Source of the DNA: an uncultured Bacteroides sp.
Lineage (GTDB): Bacteria; Bacteroidota; Bacteroidia; Bacteroidales; Bacteroidaceae
DNA: 64,000 nucleotides
NCBI GenBank assembly: GCA_948847595.1
Contig: CAQOGY010000011.1
Coordinates: 14,971-78,970 of the forward strand
Direction of reading: 5' to 3'
This document shows positions 50,979-60,118 of this stretch, in pieces (the stretch's first letter is position 1; each line of letters opens with the position of its first letter). Position numbers and translations under genes: made by a program. Under the pieces are notes generated by a model. It was not told the DNA's origin. It did not search any database and worked only from the letters and a program-made list of their open reading frames with translations.

Positions 50979-51359
50979 ATGATAAAGAGATACTTTATAT
51001 CTGTAATGTTGCTTTCCTGTTGTTTGGTAGAGATTTTTGGTCAACAAGAAGGGCGTAAGAATAATCAAGAAGACATCTTTGAGGAATCATGTCGGGGAAA
51101 TAAGGAAAGTAGACTTAGCGAAGGTTCTTGCAAAAATGTGATCAAGGTATTAAGAGCTGCTCTTGAAAACGATTCTCTCGCCATAGAAACTTTTAAAAAA
51201 GAATATGAAATAATCAATATGTCGCTTTTTGGTATCAACGGATTATGGAAAAAAAACTATGTTGATGTGATTAAATTCTTTAATATGAAAGAGAATTGTC
51301 GTTACTATTGTCGTTCTAAAGTTTTTAAACGTATTGATTATGTTCTCTTAATTAATTGA
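50979..51359 (+). CDS. Small secreted protein of unknown function beside NVEALA
   Basis: 126 residues with a signal peptide (MIKRYFISVMLLSCCLVEIFGQQ; it may instead be lipid-modified at a Cys) and four cysteines in the mature part (ESCRGNK, EGSCKN, ENCRYYCRSK). Encoded 9 bp after the NVEALA gene, so it is co-expressed. The sequence is AT-rich. I do not recognise it. Confidence 0.78.
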   Translation: MIKRYFISVMLLSCCLVEIFGQQEGRKNNQEDIFEESCRGNKESRLSEGSCKNVIKVLRAALENDSLAIETFKKEYEIINMSLFGINGLWKKNYVDVIKFFNMKENCRYYCRSKVFKRIDYVLLIN

Positions 51360-51511
51360 CTTTATGGATATTGATTACTAACAATTCTTATGTTACTGCA
51401 TTTCCTTGCATGATAACTAGTTTAGAATGTTAGTCCTCATTTTACTGAATAGTTGCTTTGGGATAGAATTTTATTATTATCCTGATATTGCTTATGCGAA
51501 ACATTAAGATT

Positions 51512-52654
51512 ATGAAAAATATTCATATTATATGGATAGTTCTATCATTGATGATGATAGGTTGTAAAAAGAATGTGTCTTTAGAGAATGGCGACGTGAT
51601 TATGATTGATGTGGCAAAGGATGGCTATTCACAGAAAGAAATAATTCTCCAAGATTTTATGGATGTTGAATATATTGCGTTAGATTCTTCTGATGATTTT
51701 TTATGCCAAGGGCAGGTTCTTGCTGTGGGTGCGAAAATTATAGTAGTAAGAAACGATATTCAAGATGGGGACATTTACCTTTTTGATAGAAAAAAAGGAA
51801 CTGGCATCAGAAAAATCAATCGTAAAGGGAATGGGAATGAGGAATATACAATCGCATATAATGTTGTATTGGATGAAGACAATGAGGAATTGTTTGTTAA
51901 TGATGTCATGCAAAATAAAATAATAGTGTATGATTTGTCTGGAAACTATAAACGGCATTTTTCAAGATATGAAAAAGCCAGGATTAATCAGATATATAAT
52001 TTCGATAAGGAAAAGTTGATTTGTAAAATAGAAGATGATAATGTAACACTTGGTAAGTCTACTTTTATAGTTATATCCAAACAAACCGGAGAGGTGGTCA
52101 TTGAAACCTCAATATCTTATAAAGAAAAGAAAATGATGAAAATAGCTGATGGTGGAAATTTGTTAATGTTTTATTCTTATCCTTCAATCCTTCATTTTCA
52201 AAATCATTGGATATTTTCAGAAGTATCTTCTGATACTGTGTTTAAATTTTCTCCAGAACATGATAGGGTCCCTGTTATAATTAAAAGACCGTCTATACAA
52301 TCTATGCTTCCAGAAGTATTTCTTTTTCCAAAAATTTTCACTAATCGATATTGTTTCATAGAAAAAGTGAAAAAAGAAACAAAATTTTCTACCGTAAATT
52401 TAATTTATGATAGAAAAGAGAATGAACTATATGAGTATGTGTTATATAATGGGGATTATTCTAATGCACGAAAAATAAATATGGCTGACATTGGAATTCT
52501 AAATGATGAAGTGATTTTTTACCAAAGGATAGAAGCTTATGAACTTGTTGATGCTCGTAATAATGGTAATTTGAAAGGCGTGCTAAGGAATATAGCAGTC
52601 GGATTGAATGAAGAGTCAAATCCTATTATTATGTTGGTTAAAGACAAGTATTAA
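51512..52654 (+). CDS. Six-bladed beta-propeller lipoprotein
   Basis: 380 residues; the lipoprotein signal ends SLMMIGCKKN. The mature part repeats strands of a six-bladed propeller (IYLFDRKKGTGIRKINRKGNGNEEY, LFVNDVMQNKIIVYDLSGNYKRHF), as in the Bacteroides 6-bladed propeller/DUF5128 family that accompanies NVEALA peptides. It probably binds a partner at the cell surface or in the periplasm. ATG 51512 gives the best signal peptide; ATG 51494 and TTG 51488 are in frame upstream. Low GC suggests foreign origin. Confidence 0.85.
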   Translation: MKNIHIIWIVLSLMMIGCKKNVSLENGDVIMIDVAKDGYSQKEIILQDFMDVEYIALDSSDDFLCQGQVLAVGAKIIVVRNDIQDGDIYLFDRKKGTGIRKINRKGNGNEEYTIAYNVVLDEDNEELFVNDVMQNKIIVYDLSGNYKRHFSRYEKARINQIYNFDKEKLICKIEDDNVTLGKSTFIVISKQTGEVVIETSISYKEKKMMKIADGGNLLMFYSYPSILHFQNHWIFSEVSSDTVFKFSPEHDRVPVIIKRPSIQSMLPEVFLFPKIFTNRYCFIEKVKKETKFSTVNLIYDRKENELYEYVLYNGDYSNARKINMADIGILNDEVIFYQRIEAYELVDARNNGNLKGVLRNIAVGLNEESNPIIMLVKDKY

Positions 52655-52712
52655 ATGCTCCAATGTATAAGAGAAAGAATCTAATTACACTTTGAAGAGT
52701 GTAAACGTTTTA

Positions 52713-53843
52713 TTAATCTACCCAAAGCAAATCACTTATTATACTGTCGGAAATGAAAATACCTTCACGGGTCAGGCGCAAAGTTCCGTTATGTTCCTCT
52801 AGTTTCCTGCTTTCCAAATAAGGTTTAGCCATCTTTCGGCAATATTCCCATAGTTCATTACCGAACTCTTGTTTTAGTTTTTCTATAGGTGTACCCCATA
52901 TGGTGCGTATGGTGGTAATGATAAATTCGTTGTAACGGGTCGTTTGGTCCAGGTTTTCTGTCTCAAAGTCACGCTGGTTTCTTTCTATACCTTTTATATA
53001 TAGGTCGATGGAAGATACGTTCCATTCGCGTGTCGCTCCATTGAATGAATGTGCGGACGGTCCGCAGCCCAAATATGGTATTCCCCTCCAGTACGAAGTA
53101 TTGTGACGGGAGTATTTGCCGGGGCGGCAGAAATTGGATATTTCATAATGCTCGTATCCTGCATTCTGCAAATGTTCGATCAGCAGTGTAAAGAACTGCA
53201 GACTGGAATCTTCGTCTACTTCCTCTATCTGATGCTGCTTCAACATATTATATATAGGTGTATCTTCTTCGTAAGTCAAATGGTAAGCAGAAATATGCTC
53301 TACATCCAGGCGGATAGCTTGCCGGAGGTCGTTTTCCCACCGTCCCTTTGTTTCGCCCGGCAGTCCGTAAATCAGATCAATGCTGATATTCTGAAATCCC
53401 GCTTCTCTGCACCTGCGAACAGCTTCGATGGCTGTTTGGGAATTATGGCGACGTTTCAGTAATCGTAGTGTCGTATCATCAAAAGTCTGTATCCCCATGC
53501 TGATACGGTTGAAAGGGAGCGAGGATAACATCTTCAGATATTCCTGTGACAGATCGTCCGGATTGGCTTCCAGAGTAATCTCCCGGCAGTGTTCCATTCC
53601 GTAATTTTCCCGTATAGTTTCAAAGATGCGTTTAAAATCAGCTTCCTCCAGTTGAGAGGGAGTTCCTCCTCCGAAATAAATGGTTTCTATAGGTTCGCCT
53701 TTCAGATATTCTTTCCGCATTCCCAGTTCATGGCAGAGGGCGTGCACATAACGCGTCTTTAATTCGCTGCGGGTAGTCGAATAAAAATCGCAATAGATGC
53801 AACGTGTCTTACAGAAGGGGATATGAAGATAAATACCTGCCAT
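52713..53843 (-). CDS. hemW: Radical SAM heme chaperone HemW
   Basis: 376 residues. The N-terminal HIPFCKTRCIYCDFYS has the CxxxCxxC iron-sulfur ligands (Cys11, 15, 18), then the radical-SAM barrel (YFGGGTPSQL, ITLEANPDD, RISMGIQTFDD) and the HemW C-terminal domain. It is a heme-trafficking protein related to HemN rather than the oxygen-independent coproporphyrinogen oxidase itself. Its last 35 codons recur as a remnant at 46845. It is divergent from fusA2 across a 257-bp gap. Confidence 0.94.
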   Translation of the reverse strand: MAGIYLHIPFCKTRCIYCDFYSTTRSELKTRYVHALCHELGMRKEYLKGEPIETIYFGGGTPSQLEEADFKRIFETIRENYGMEHCREITLEANPDDLSQEYLKMLSSLPFNRISMGIQTFDDTTLRLLKRRHNSQTAIEAVRRCREAGFQNISIDLIYGLPGETKGRWENDLRQAIRLDVEHISAYHLTYEEDTPIYNMLKQHQIEEVDEDSSLQFFTLLIEHLQNAGYEHYEISNFCRPGKYSRHNTSYWRGIPYLGCGPSAHSFNGATREWNVSSIDLYIKGIERNQRDFETENLDQTTRYNEFIITTIRTIWGTPIEKLKQEFGNELWEYCRKMAKPYLESRKLEEHNGTLRLTREGIFISDSIISDLLWVD

Positions 53844-53881
53844 AGTAGATGTTTAGTTTGTTACCAATTGATTATAGCCTG

Positions 53882-53889
53882 CAAATTTA
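53882..53889 (-). promoter_or_regulatory. Bacteroides -7 element for hemW
   Basis: TAAATTTG on the minus strand, 38 bp before the start at 53843. Confidence 0.45.
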
Positions 53890-54100
53890 AACCTTTTTTC
53901 TGAGCTATTGATACAATTAACGGGAATTAGGTATAAGTTTGGCCTGCCTGGTAACCATAAAACGGACCTTATGTTACATAACATTGTTTAGTAACACTGT
54001 CATAAATATTGCTTTTCCCCCAATAAATCCCTAATTTGCGCAACACTAAATTAATGGTATGCGAGAAACATACTGAGTAATTACTAAAATCTTATATATT

Positions 54101-56257
54101 ATGAAAGTATATCAGACTAATGAAATCAAGAACATTGCCTTGTTGGGAAGTTCTGGCTCTGGGAAAACCACTCTCGTGGAAGCGATGCTTTTCGAGAGTG
54201 GTGTTATAAAACGTCGCGGATCTGTTGCCGCAAAAAACACAGTTAGCGATTATTTCCCTGTTGAACAAGAGTATGGTTACTCCGTTTTCTCTACCGTTCT
54301 CCACGTAGAATGGAACAATAAAAAGCTTAATATTATAGACTGTCCGGGTTCGGACGACTTCGTTGGCAGTACGGTAACTGCACTTAATGTGACCGACACA
54401 GCAATTATTCTTCTCAATGGCCAATACGGCGTCGAAGTCGGTACACAAAATCACTTCCGATACACTGAAAAATTGAATAAGCCAGTTATTTTTCTAGTCA
54501 ACCAGCTTGATAATGAAAAATGCGACTATGATAATATCCTCGAACAATTGAAAGAAGCGTATGGATCTAAGGTGGTTCCCATCCAATATCCTATTGCTAC
54601 CGGTCCGGGCTTTAATGCCTTGATTGACGTATTGTTGATGAAAAAATATTCGTGGAGACCCGAAGGCGGCGCTCCTACGATTGAAGATATACCGGCAGAA
54701 GAAATGGATAAGGCTATGGAAATGCATAAAGCATTGGTAGAAGCCGCTGCCGAAAATGACGAAGGACTGATGGAGAAATTCTTCGAACAAGATTCTCTGA
54801 CAGAAGATGAAATGCGTGAAGGTATCCGTAAGGGTTTGATCGCCAGAGGTATGTTCCCTGTATTCTGTGTTTGCGGTGGTAAGGACATGGGCGTTCGCCG
54901 TCTGATGGAATTCCTTGGCAACGTAGTTCCTTTTGTGTCTGAAATGCCGAAAGTGGAAAACACAGATGGTAAGGAAGTGGCTCCGGACGTAAATGGTCCC
55001 GAATCTTTGTACTTCTTCAAGACGAGTGTCGAGCCGCATATCGGTGAAGTATCTTACTTTAAAGTAATGAGCGGCAAGGTTCGTGAAGGTGATGACTTGC
55101 TGAATGCCGACCGTGGTTCGAAAGAACGTATCGCTCAGATTTATGTCGTAGCCGGTGGTAACCGTGTGAAAGTGGAAGAACTTCAGGCGGGTGATATTGG
55201 TGCTGCCGTAAAACTGAAAGATGTGAAGACAGGCAATACACTCAACGGTAAAGACTGCGATTATAAATTCAACTTTATCAAATATCCGAATTCTAAATAT
55301 TCTCGTGCTATCAAACCGGTGAACGAAGCGGACGTGGAAAAGATGATGACCATCTTGAATCGTATGCGTGAAGAAGATCCGACATGGGTGATCGAGCAAT
55401 CGAAAGAGTTGAAACAAACACTGGTACACGGACAGGGAGAATTCCATTTGCGTACGTTGAAGTGGCGTCTGGAAAATAATGAAAAACTTCAGGTTAAATT
55501 TGAGGAACCGAAGATTCCGTATCGTGAAACGATTACGAAGGCTGCCCGTGCCGACTATCGTCATAAGAAACAATCCGGTGGTGCTGGTCAGTTTGGTGAA
55601 GTTCACCTGATCGTTGAACCTTATAAAGAAGGTATGCCTGTGCCCGATACTTACAAGTTTAATGGACAGGAATTTAAGATTACCGTGAGAGGCACTGAAG
55701 AAATTCCATTGGAATGGGGCGGTAAGCTGGTATTTATTAACAGTATCGTAGGTGGCTCTATTGATGCCCGTTTCTTGCCTGCTATTATGAAAGGTATCAT
55801 GTCACGCCTGGAACAAGGTCCGTTGACAGGTTCGTATGCCCGTGACGTACGTGTAATCGTATATGACGGTAAGATGCACCCGGTAGACTCAAATGAAATC
55901 TCCTTTATGCTTGCCGGACGTAACGCATTCAGTGAAGCCTTCAAGAATGCCGGTCCGAAGATTTTGGAACCGATTTATGATGTGGAAGTATTTGTTCCGT
56001 CCGACAGAATGGGTGATGTGATGGGAGATCTTCAAGGGCGCCGTGCCATGATTATGGGTATGAGCAGCGAAAAAGGTTTCGAGAAACTTGTTGCTAAAGT
56101 ACCTTTGAAGGAAATGTCTTCATATTCGACAGCGCTTAGTTCACTTACCGGCGGACGTGCTTCATTTATCATGAAGTTTGCTAGTTATGAACTTGTTCCG
56201 ACAGATGTTCAGGATAAGTTGATTAAGGATTTTGAAGCTAAACAAACAGAGGAATAA
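54101..56257 (+). CDS. fusA2: Elongation factor G paralogue EF-G2
   Basis: 718 residues with all EF-G domains. The P-loop is GSSGSGKTT (about 17-25) rather than AHIDAGKTT. Switch II is DCPGSDDF, with Ser where canonical EF-G has the catalytic His (DTPGHVDF), and the guanine-specificity motif is NQLD rather than NKMD. This fits published work on B. thetaiotaomicron EF-G2, which supports translation with little or no GTP hydrolysis, is induced by carbon starvation through the regulator Cur, and is needed for gut colonisation. It is monocistronic, followed by a terminator. Confidence 0.94.
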   Translation: MKVYQTNEIKNIALLGSSGSGKTTLVEAMLFESGVIKRRGSVAAKNTVSDYFPVEQEYGYSVFSTVLHVEWNNKKLNIIDCPGSDDFVGSTVTALNVTDTAIILLNGQYGVEVGTQNHFRYTEKLNKPVIFLVNQLDNEKCDYDNILEQLKEAYGSKVVPIQYPIATGPGFNALIDVLLMKKYSWRPEGGAPTIEDIPAEEMDKAMEMHKALVEAAAENDEGLMEKFFEQDSLTEDEMREGIRKGLIARGMFPVFCVCGGKDMGVRRLMEFLGNVVPFVSEMPKVENTDGKEVAPDVNGPESLYFFKTSVEPHIGEVSYFKVMSGKVREGDDLLNADRGSKERIAQIYVVAGGNRVKVEELQAGDIGAAVKLKDVKTGNTLNGKDCDYKFNFIKYPNSKYSRAIKPVNEADVEKMMTILNRMREEDPTWVIEQSKELKQTLVHGQGEFHLRTLKWRLENNEKLQVKFEEPKIPYRETITKAARADYRHKKQSGGAGQFGEVHLIVEPYKEGMPVPDTYKFNGQEFKITVRGTEEIPLEWGGKLVFINSIVGGSIDARFLPAIMKGIMSRLEQGPLTGSYARDVRVIVYDGKMHPVDSNEISFMLAGRNAFSEAFKNAGPKILEPIYDVEVFVPSDRMGDVMGDLQGRRAMIMGMSSEKGFEKLVAKVPLKEMSSYSTALSSLTGGRASFIMKFASYELVPTDVQDKLIKDFEAKQTEE

Positions 56258-56280
56258 ACTATAATTCTCTCAAAACTGTT

Positions 56281-56320
56281 AAAACCGTTGTCTTTTTTAA
56301 GTAAAAGGCAGCGGTTTTTG
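56281..56320 (+). terminator. Terminator of fusA2
   Basis: AAAACCGTTGTCTTTT (56281-56296) pairs with AAAAGGCAGCGGTTTT (56303-56318), two mismatches that can be G-U, followed by T residues. Confidence 0.85.
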
Positions 56321-56375
56321 TTTAACTATGATTAATAAAGATGGAAAATCGCAAGGAAAAGATTTAATTTTTTAT

Positions 56376-56383
56376 TAAATTTG
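56376..56383 (+). promoter_or_regulatory. Bacteroides -7 element for rprX
   Basis: TAAATTTG fits TAnnTTTG; the leader to ATG 56523 would be about 135 bases, and it includes an AAGGAGGAG at 56391-56399 that is too far from the ATG to be its ribosome site. Confidence 0.4.
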
Positions 56384-56522
56384 CAAACCAAAGGAGGAGT
56401 TATATTGTTGTAGTAATCAGAATACAACCTAAATAGCTCTTTACGGTTAATTTCCGGGAACTTCCGGTTAAATCAAGTTAATGTGTTAGGAGTGTTAATT
56501 AGGGAGTGTTAATTTTGTTGCT

Positions 56523-58070
56523 ATGAAGAAGTCAACAATTTGGATATTAAGTATTGTAATGGGGCTTTCTTTCCTTAGTCTGTTGTATTTGCAGGTCAGT
56601 TATATAGAGGAAATGATGAAAACCCGGAAGGAACAATTTGATTCGGCTGTGCGCAACAGTTTGGATCAGGTTTCCAAGGATGTAGAATATGCAGAAACTA
56701 TGCGCTGGTTGGTTGAGGATATTTCGGATGCTGAAAGAAAAGCGCTGACTGAAAACAATACTTCATTAGGGCAGAATAATGTAGTTCGGGGGACACAGCG
56801 ATTTCAAGTGAAGTCACGGGATGGCAAGATTATTTCTGACTTTGAATTGAGGGTGATGAAGATCAAACCGTCTGAACTTCCTAAAGCGATGGTACGTGGA
56901 CGAAACACGATTCCTCAGACTTCTAATTCGATGTTGGAAGCTATCAAGAATCGCTATATGTATCAGCGGGCACTGTTGGATGAAGTAGTGTTGGACATGA
57001 TTAGACGTGCGAGTGACAAGTCGATTGGTGATAGAGTACGGTTCAGGGACCTTGACGATTATCTGAAATCGAACTTATATAATAATGGTATAGACTTGCC
57101 TTATCATTTTGCAGTGATTGACAAGGATGGACGTGAAGTATACCGTTGTGCAGATTATGAAGCAAAAGGAAGTGAAGAATCCTATCAGCAGGCATTGTTT
57201 AAAAACGACCCGCCTGCAAAGATGAGTATTCTGAAAGTGCATTTCCCGGGAAAGAAGGATTATATTTTTGATTCGATCAGTTTCATGATTCCGTCACTGA
57301 TATTTACGTTGGTGTTGTTGGTGACATTCATCTTTACGATTTATATCGTATTCCGCCAGAAGAAGTTGACGGAGATGAAGAATGACTTTGTCAATAACAT
57401 GACGCATGAGTTCAAGACGCCGATATCGACTATCTCGCTGGCAGCGCAGATGTTGAAGGACCCCGCGGTAGCAAAATCACCGCAAATGTTCCAGCATATA
57501 TCGGGAGTCATAAATGATGAGACCAAGCGCTTGCGCTTTCAAGTGGAAAAGGTACTGCAGATGTCAATGTTCGACCGGCAGAAGGCAACACTGAAGATGA
57601 AGGAAATTGATGCGAATGAACTGATTTCGGGAGTGATCAATACCTTTGCACTGAAAGTAGAACGATATAATGGTAAGATAACATCGAACCTTGAGGCAGC
57701 CGATCCTGTTATATTTGCAGATGAAATGCATCTTACCAATGTGATCTTCAATCTGATGGATAATGCGGTGAAGTATAAGAAAGCGGAAGAAGATCTGGAA
57801 CTGAAAGTGAAAACGTGGAATGAATCGGGAAAACTGATGATTTCGATACAGGATAACGGTATCGGTATCAAAAAGGAAAACCTGAAAAAGATATTTGAAA
57901 AGTTCTATCGTGTGCATACGGGTAATCTGCACGATGTGAAGGGCTTTGGACTGGGATTGGCTTATGTGAAGAAGATTATCGTCGAGCATAAGGGAACCAT
58001 CCGGGCGGAAAGCGACCTGAACGTAGGAACTAAATTTATTATTGCATTACCTTTATTAAAAAATAATTGA
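56523..58070 (+). CDS. rprX: RprX-type sensor histidine kinase
   Basis: 515 residues. Two membrane helices (about 5-25 and 258-278) enclose a periplasmic sensor of about 230 residues. HisKA box NNMTHEFKTPISTI with His295, and HATPase boxes NLMDNAVKY, IQDNGIGIKKENLKKIFEKFYR and GFGLGLAYVK. It is collinear with RprX of B. fragilis, described in relation to tetracycline resistance element control; the natural signal is unknown. Its stop is 1 bp from the rprY start, so the pair is one operon. Confidence 0.93.
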   Translation: MKKSTIWILSIVMGLSFLSLLYLQVSYIEEMMKTRKEQFDSAVRNSLDQVSKDVEYAETMRWLVEDISDAERKALTENNTSLGQNNVVRGTQRFQVKSRDGKIISDFELRVMKIKPSELPKAMVRGRNTIPQTSNSMLEAIKNRYMYQRALLDEVVLDMIRRASDKSIGDRVRFRDLDDYLKSNLYNNGIDLPYHFAVIDKDGREVYRCADYEAKGSEESYQQALFKNDPPAKMSILKVHFPGKKDYIFDSISFMIPSLIFTLVLLVTFIFTIYIVFRQKKLTEMKNDFVNNMTHEFKTPISTISLAAQMLKDPAVAKSPQMFQHISGVINDETKRLRFQVEKVLQMSMFDRQKATLKMKEIDANELISGVINTFALKVERYNGKITSNLEAADPVIFADEMHLTNVIFNLMDNAVKYKKAEEDLELKVKTWNESGKLMISIQDNGIGIKKENLKKIFEKFYRVHTGNLHDVKGFGLGLAYVKKIIVEHKGTIRAESDLNVGTKFIIALPLLKNN

Positions 58071-58071
58071 T

Positions 58072-58773
58072 ATGGACGAGAAACTGCGTATTTTATTATG
58101 CGAGGATGACGAAAATCTTGGCATGCTTTTAAGAGAATATTTACAGGCAAAAGGTTATTCTGCTGAGTTATTTCCTGATGGCGAAGCCGGTTATAAGGCT
58201 TTCTTGAAGAATAAATATGACTTGTGCGTGTTTGACGTAATGATGCCTAAGAAAGATGGCTTCACACTGGCACAGGATGTCCGTGCAGCGAATGCTGAAA
58301 TTCCTATTATCTTCTTGACGGCTAAGACGCTGAAAGAAGATATCCTGGAAGGATTTAAGATTGGTGCGGATGATTATATCACGAAACCATTCAGTATGGA
58401 AGAGTTGACTTTCAGAATTGAAGCTATCTTGAGACGTGTTCGTGGAAAGAAGAACAAAGAAAGCAATATCTACAAGATCGGTAAGTTTACTTTCGATACT
58501 CAGAAACAAATTCTGGCTACAGAAGGCAAGCAGACGAAGCTGACTACCAAAGAATCTGAACTTCTCGGACTGCTTTGTGCACACGCTAATGAAATTCTGC
58601 AACGTGACTTTGCTCTGAAGACTATCTGGATTGATGATAACTACTTCAATGCCCGTAGTATGGATGTGTATATTACGAAGTTGCGTAAGCACCTGAAAGA
58701 AGATGACTCTATCGAGATTATCAATATTCACGGAAAAGGCTATAAGCTGATCACACCGGAAGTTGAATCTTAA
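58072..58773 (+). CDS. rprY: RprY-type OmpR-family response regulator
   Basis: 233 residues. Receiver domain with acidic pocket (LCEDDEN), phospho-acceptor Asp55 (VFDVMMPKKDG), Thr in FLTAKT and Lys in ITKPFS; then an OmpR-type winged helix (about 133-230: LTTKESELLGLLCAHANEIL, NARSMDVYITKLRKHLKED, IHGKGYKL). It matches RprY of Bacteroides and Porphyromonas. A terminator follows. Confidence 0.95.
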   Translation: MDEKLRILLCEDDENLGMLLREYLQAKGYSAELFPDGEAGYKAFLKNKYDLCVFDVMMPKKDGFTLAQDVRAANAEIPIIFLTAKTLKEDILEGFKIGADDYITKPFSMEELTFRIEAILRRVRGKKNKESNIYKIGKFTFDTQKQILATEGKQTKLTTKESELLGLLCAHANEILQRDFALKTIWIDDNYFNARSMDVYITKLRKHLKEDDSIEIINIHGKGYKLITPEVES

Positions 58774-58796
58774 TGAGTACTCCGATAACCAAAAAT

Positions 58797-58832
58797 AAAA
58801 AATCCCGGAAACATTCGTTCCCGGGATTTTTT
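58797..58832. terminator. Terminator after rprY
   Basis: AAAAAATCCCGG pairs with CCGGGATTTTTT around an AAACATTCGTTC loop and ends in T residues in both directions. It separates rprY from the convergent small gene at 58849. Confidence 0.85.
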
Positions 58833-58848
58833 ATTGATTTCTAATAAA

Positions 58849-59025
58849 TTAATCAGCGATCTTCTTATTAATGACAATATAAGAAATGAGTCCCAGTACT
58901 ACGAGGAATACTGAACTGCCCAAAACCGCGTTGTTGTTTACATTGCCGGTAAAGGAACAAGCCAACAGGATGACCACTCCGATCAAGATTAATATCAATC
59001 CCAAATTCTTTAATAAGCCTTTCAT
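58849..59025 (-). CDS. 58-residue two-helix membrane protein
   Basis: ATG at 59025, stop at 58849-58851. The peptide starts MKGLLKNLGLILILIGVVIL, has a loop CSFTGNVNNN, and a second helix VFLVVLGLISYIVI before a basic end. This is a clean two-helix inner-membrane protein. It is convergent with rprY across the terminator. Short hydrophobic proteins of this pattern are common in Bacteroides and uncharacterised. Confidence 0.8.
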   Translation of the reverse strand: MKGLLKNLGLILILIGVVILLACSFTGNVNNNAVLGSSVFLVVLGLISYIVINKKIAD

Positions 59026-59164
59026 GCGTGTGTATTTTAATAGATTATAATATTCCAGTCACAAATTAAAGCATAATTCTTTAACGGGCGAAATAATTTA
59101 GGTGAAAAATCCATTATAAAGACAGATTTAGTGGATTTTATGAATTAAACGATTGTTTTTCTGT

Positions 59165-59611
59165 TTAGTCTTTGGTATTGTAGAATACCTTTTTTAAGAC
59201 CTCTTGCCCGATGCTCAGTTCTTCGAGAGTGATGCCATGCAGAGCTTCCTTCAGTGTCTGCCCCGCAATGATGCGTGCTTTCTCTTCCAGTTCTTTTCCG
59301 TCTTTTGTTAGGTGGATCAGATTGGTGCGGCGATCTTTTTTGTCGGAAATACGTACTACAAGATGCTGCCGTTCCATGTTATCTATGAGGCGGGTCATAC
59401 TGGGTTTGTCTTTAAAAGTTGCATTGCACAACTCTTGTTGTGTAACGCCGTCTTTTTCCCATAGAAAAATGAGAACCGTCCATTGTTCAGGGCTGATTTC
59501 CAGACCGTTCTGACGGAAATTGCGATATAGCTTCCGGTTGATTGCTGCGGAAACCTTACCATTTAGGATGGCGAATATAAGCCGGATATCGAAATTAAAT
59601 TGCTCTATCAT
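59165..59611 (-). CDS. MarR-family transcriptional regulator
   Basis: 148 residues. Winged helix with ISPEQWTVLIFLWEKDGVTQQELCNATFKDKPSMTRLIDNMERQHLVVRISDKKDRRTNLIHLT, the classical MarR DNA-binding segment and wing, flanked by dimerisation helices. It probably binds a small aromatic or oxidative signal; its targets are unknown. ATG 59611 is chosen because the upstream candidate start (59638) lies in the -7 element. Confidence 0.92.
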   Translation of the reverse strand: MIEQFNFDIRLIFAILNGKVSAAINRKLYRNFRQNGLEISPEQWTVLIFLWEKDGVTQQELCNATFKDKPSMTRLIDNMERQHLVVRISDKKDRRTNLIHLTKDGKELEEKARIIAGQTLKEALHGITLEELSIGQEVLKKVFYNTKD

Positions 59612-59635
59612 GAAATTATTGTTTAAACAACTTTG

Positions 59636-59643
59636 CAAAGGTA
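59636..59643 (-). promoter_or_regulatory. Bacteroides -7 element for the MarR gene
   Basis: TACCTTTG on the minus strand, 24 bp before ATG 59611, divergent from the ribosomal-protein promoter. Confidence 0.55.
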
Positions 59644-59693
59644 AGCCACTTCCCGGATAATTCCTACATTAGGATACAAAAAAAGATTAAATA

Positions 59694-59724
59694 TTTGTAG
59701 TTCAAAATAAAATGCCTAACTTTG
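59694..59724 (+). promoter_or_regulatory. Complete promoter of the rpsF operon
   Basis: TTTG (59694-59697), 19 bp, TAACTTTG (59717-59724): full consensus, as expected for a highly expressed ribosomal operon. Confidence 0.8.
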
Positions 59725-59771
59725 CACCCGCATTTTAAAATAAAATAAATTATTTATTTAATTAAACGAGT

Positions 59772-60116
59772 ATGAATCAATACGAAACCGTTTTCATTTT
59801 AACTCCCGTTTTGTCTGATGTTCAGATGAAGGAAGCGGTAGAAAAATTCAAAGGTATTCTTCAAGCTGAAGGTGCTGAGATTATCAATGAAGAAAACTGG
59901 GGACTGAAGAAATTGGCTTATCCAATTCAGAAGAAGTCAACAGGTTTTTATCAATTGGTTGAGTTCAATGCAGATCCTACTGTCATTGACAAGTTGGAAC
60001 TTAACTTCCGTCGTGATGAACGCGTTATCCGCTTCTTGACTTTCAAAATGGACAAGTATGCTGCGGAATATGCTGCTAAAAGAAGAAGTGTTAAATCAAA
60101 CAAAAAGGAGGATTAA
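59772..60116 (+). CDS. rpsF: 30S ribosomal protein S6
   Basis: 114 residues. S6 signature at the N-terminus (MNQYETVFILTPVLSD) and NEENWGLKKLAYPIQKKSTGFYQLVEF. S6 binds S18 on the 30S platform, and the two genes are adjacent here, 2 bp apart. Confidence 0.97.
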   Translation: MNQYETVFILTPVLSDVQMKEAVEKFKGILQAEGAEIINEENWGLKKLAYPIQKKSTGFYQLVEFNADPTVIDKLELNFRRDERVIRFLTFKMDKYAAEYAAKRRSVKSNKKED

Positions 60117-60118
60117 TC

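Noticed and set aside
54494..55606. 370-codon minus-strand open frame
   Set aside because: Antisense shadow of fusA2; Phe/Arg/His-rich with no family features.
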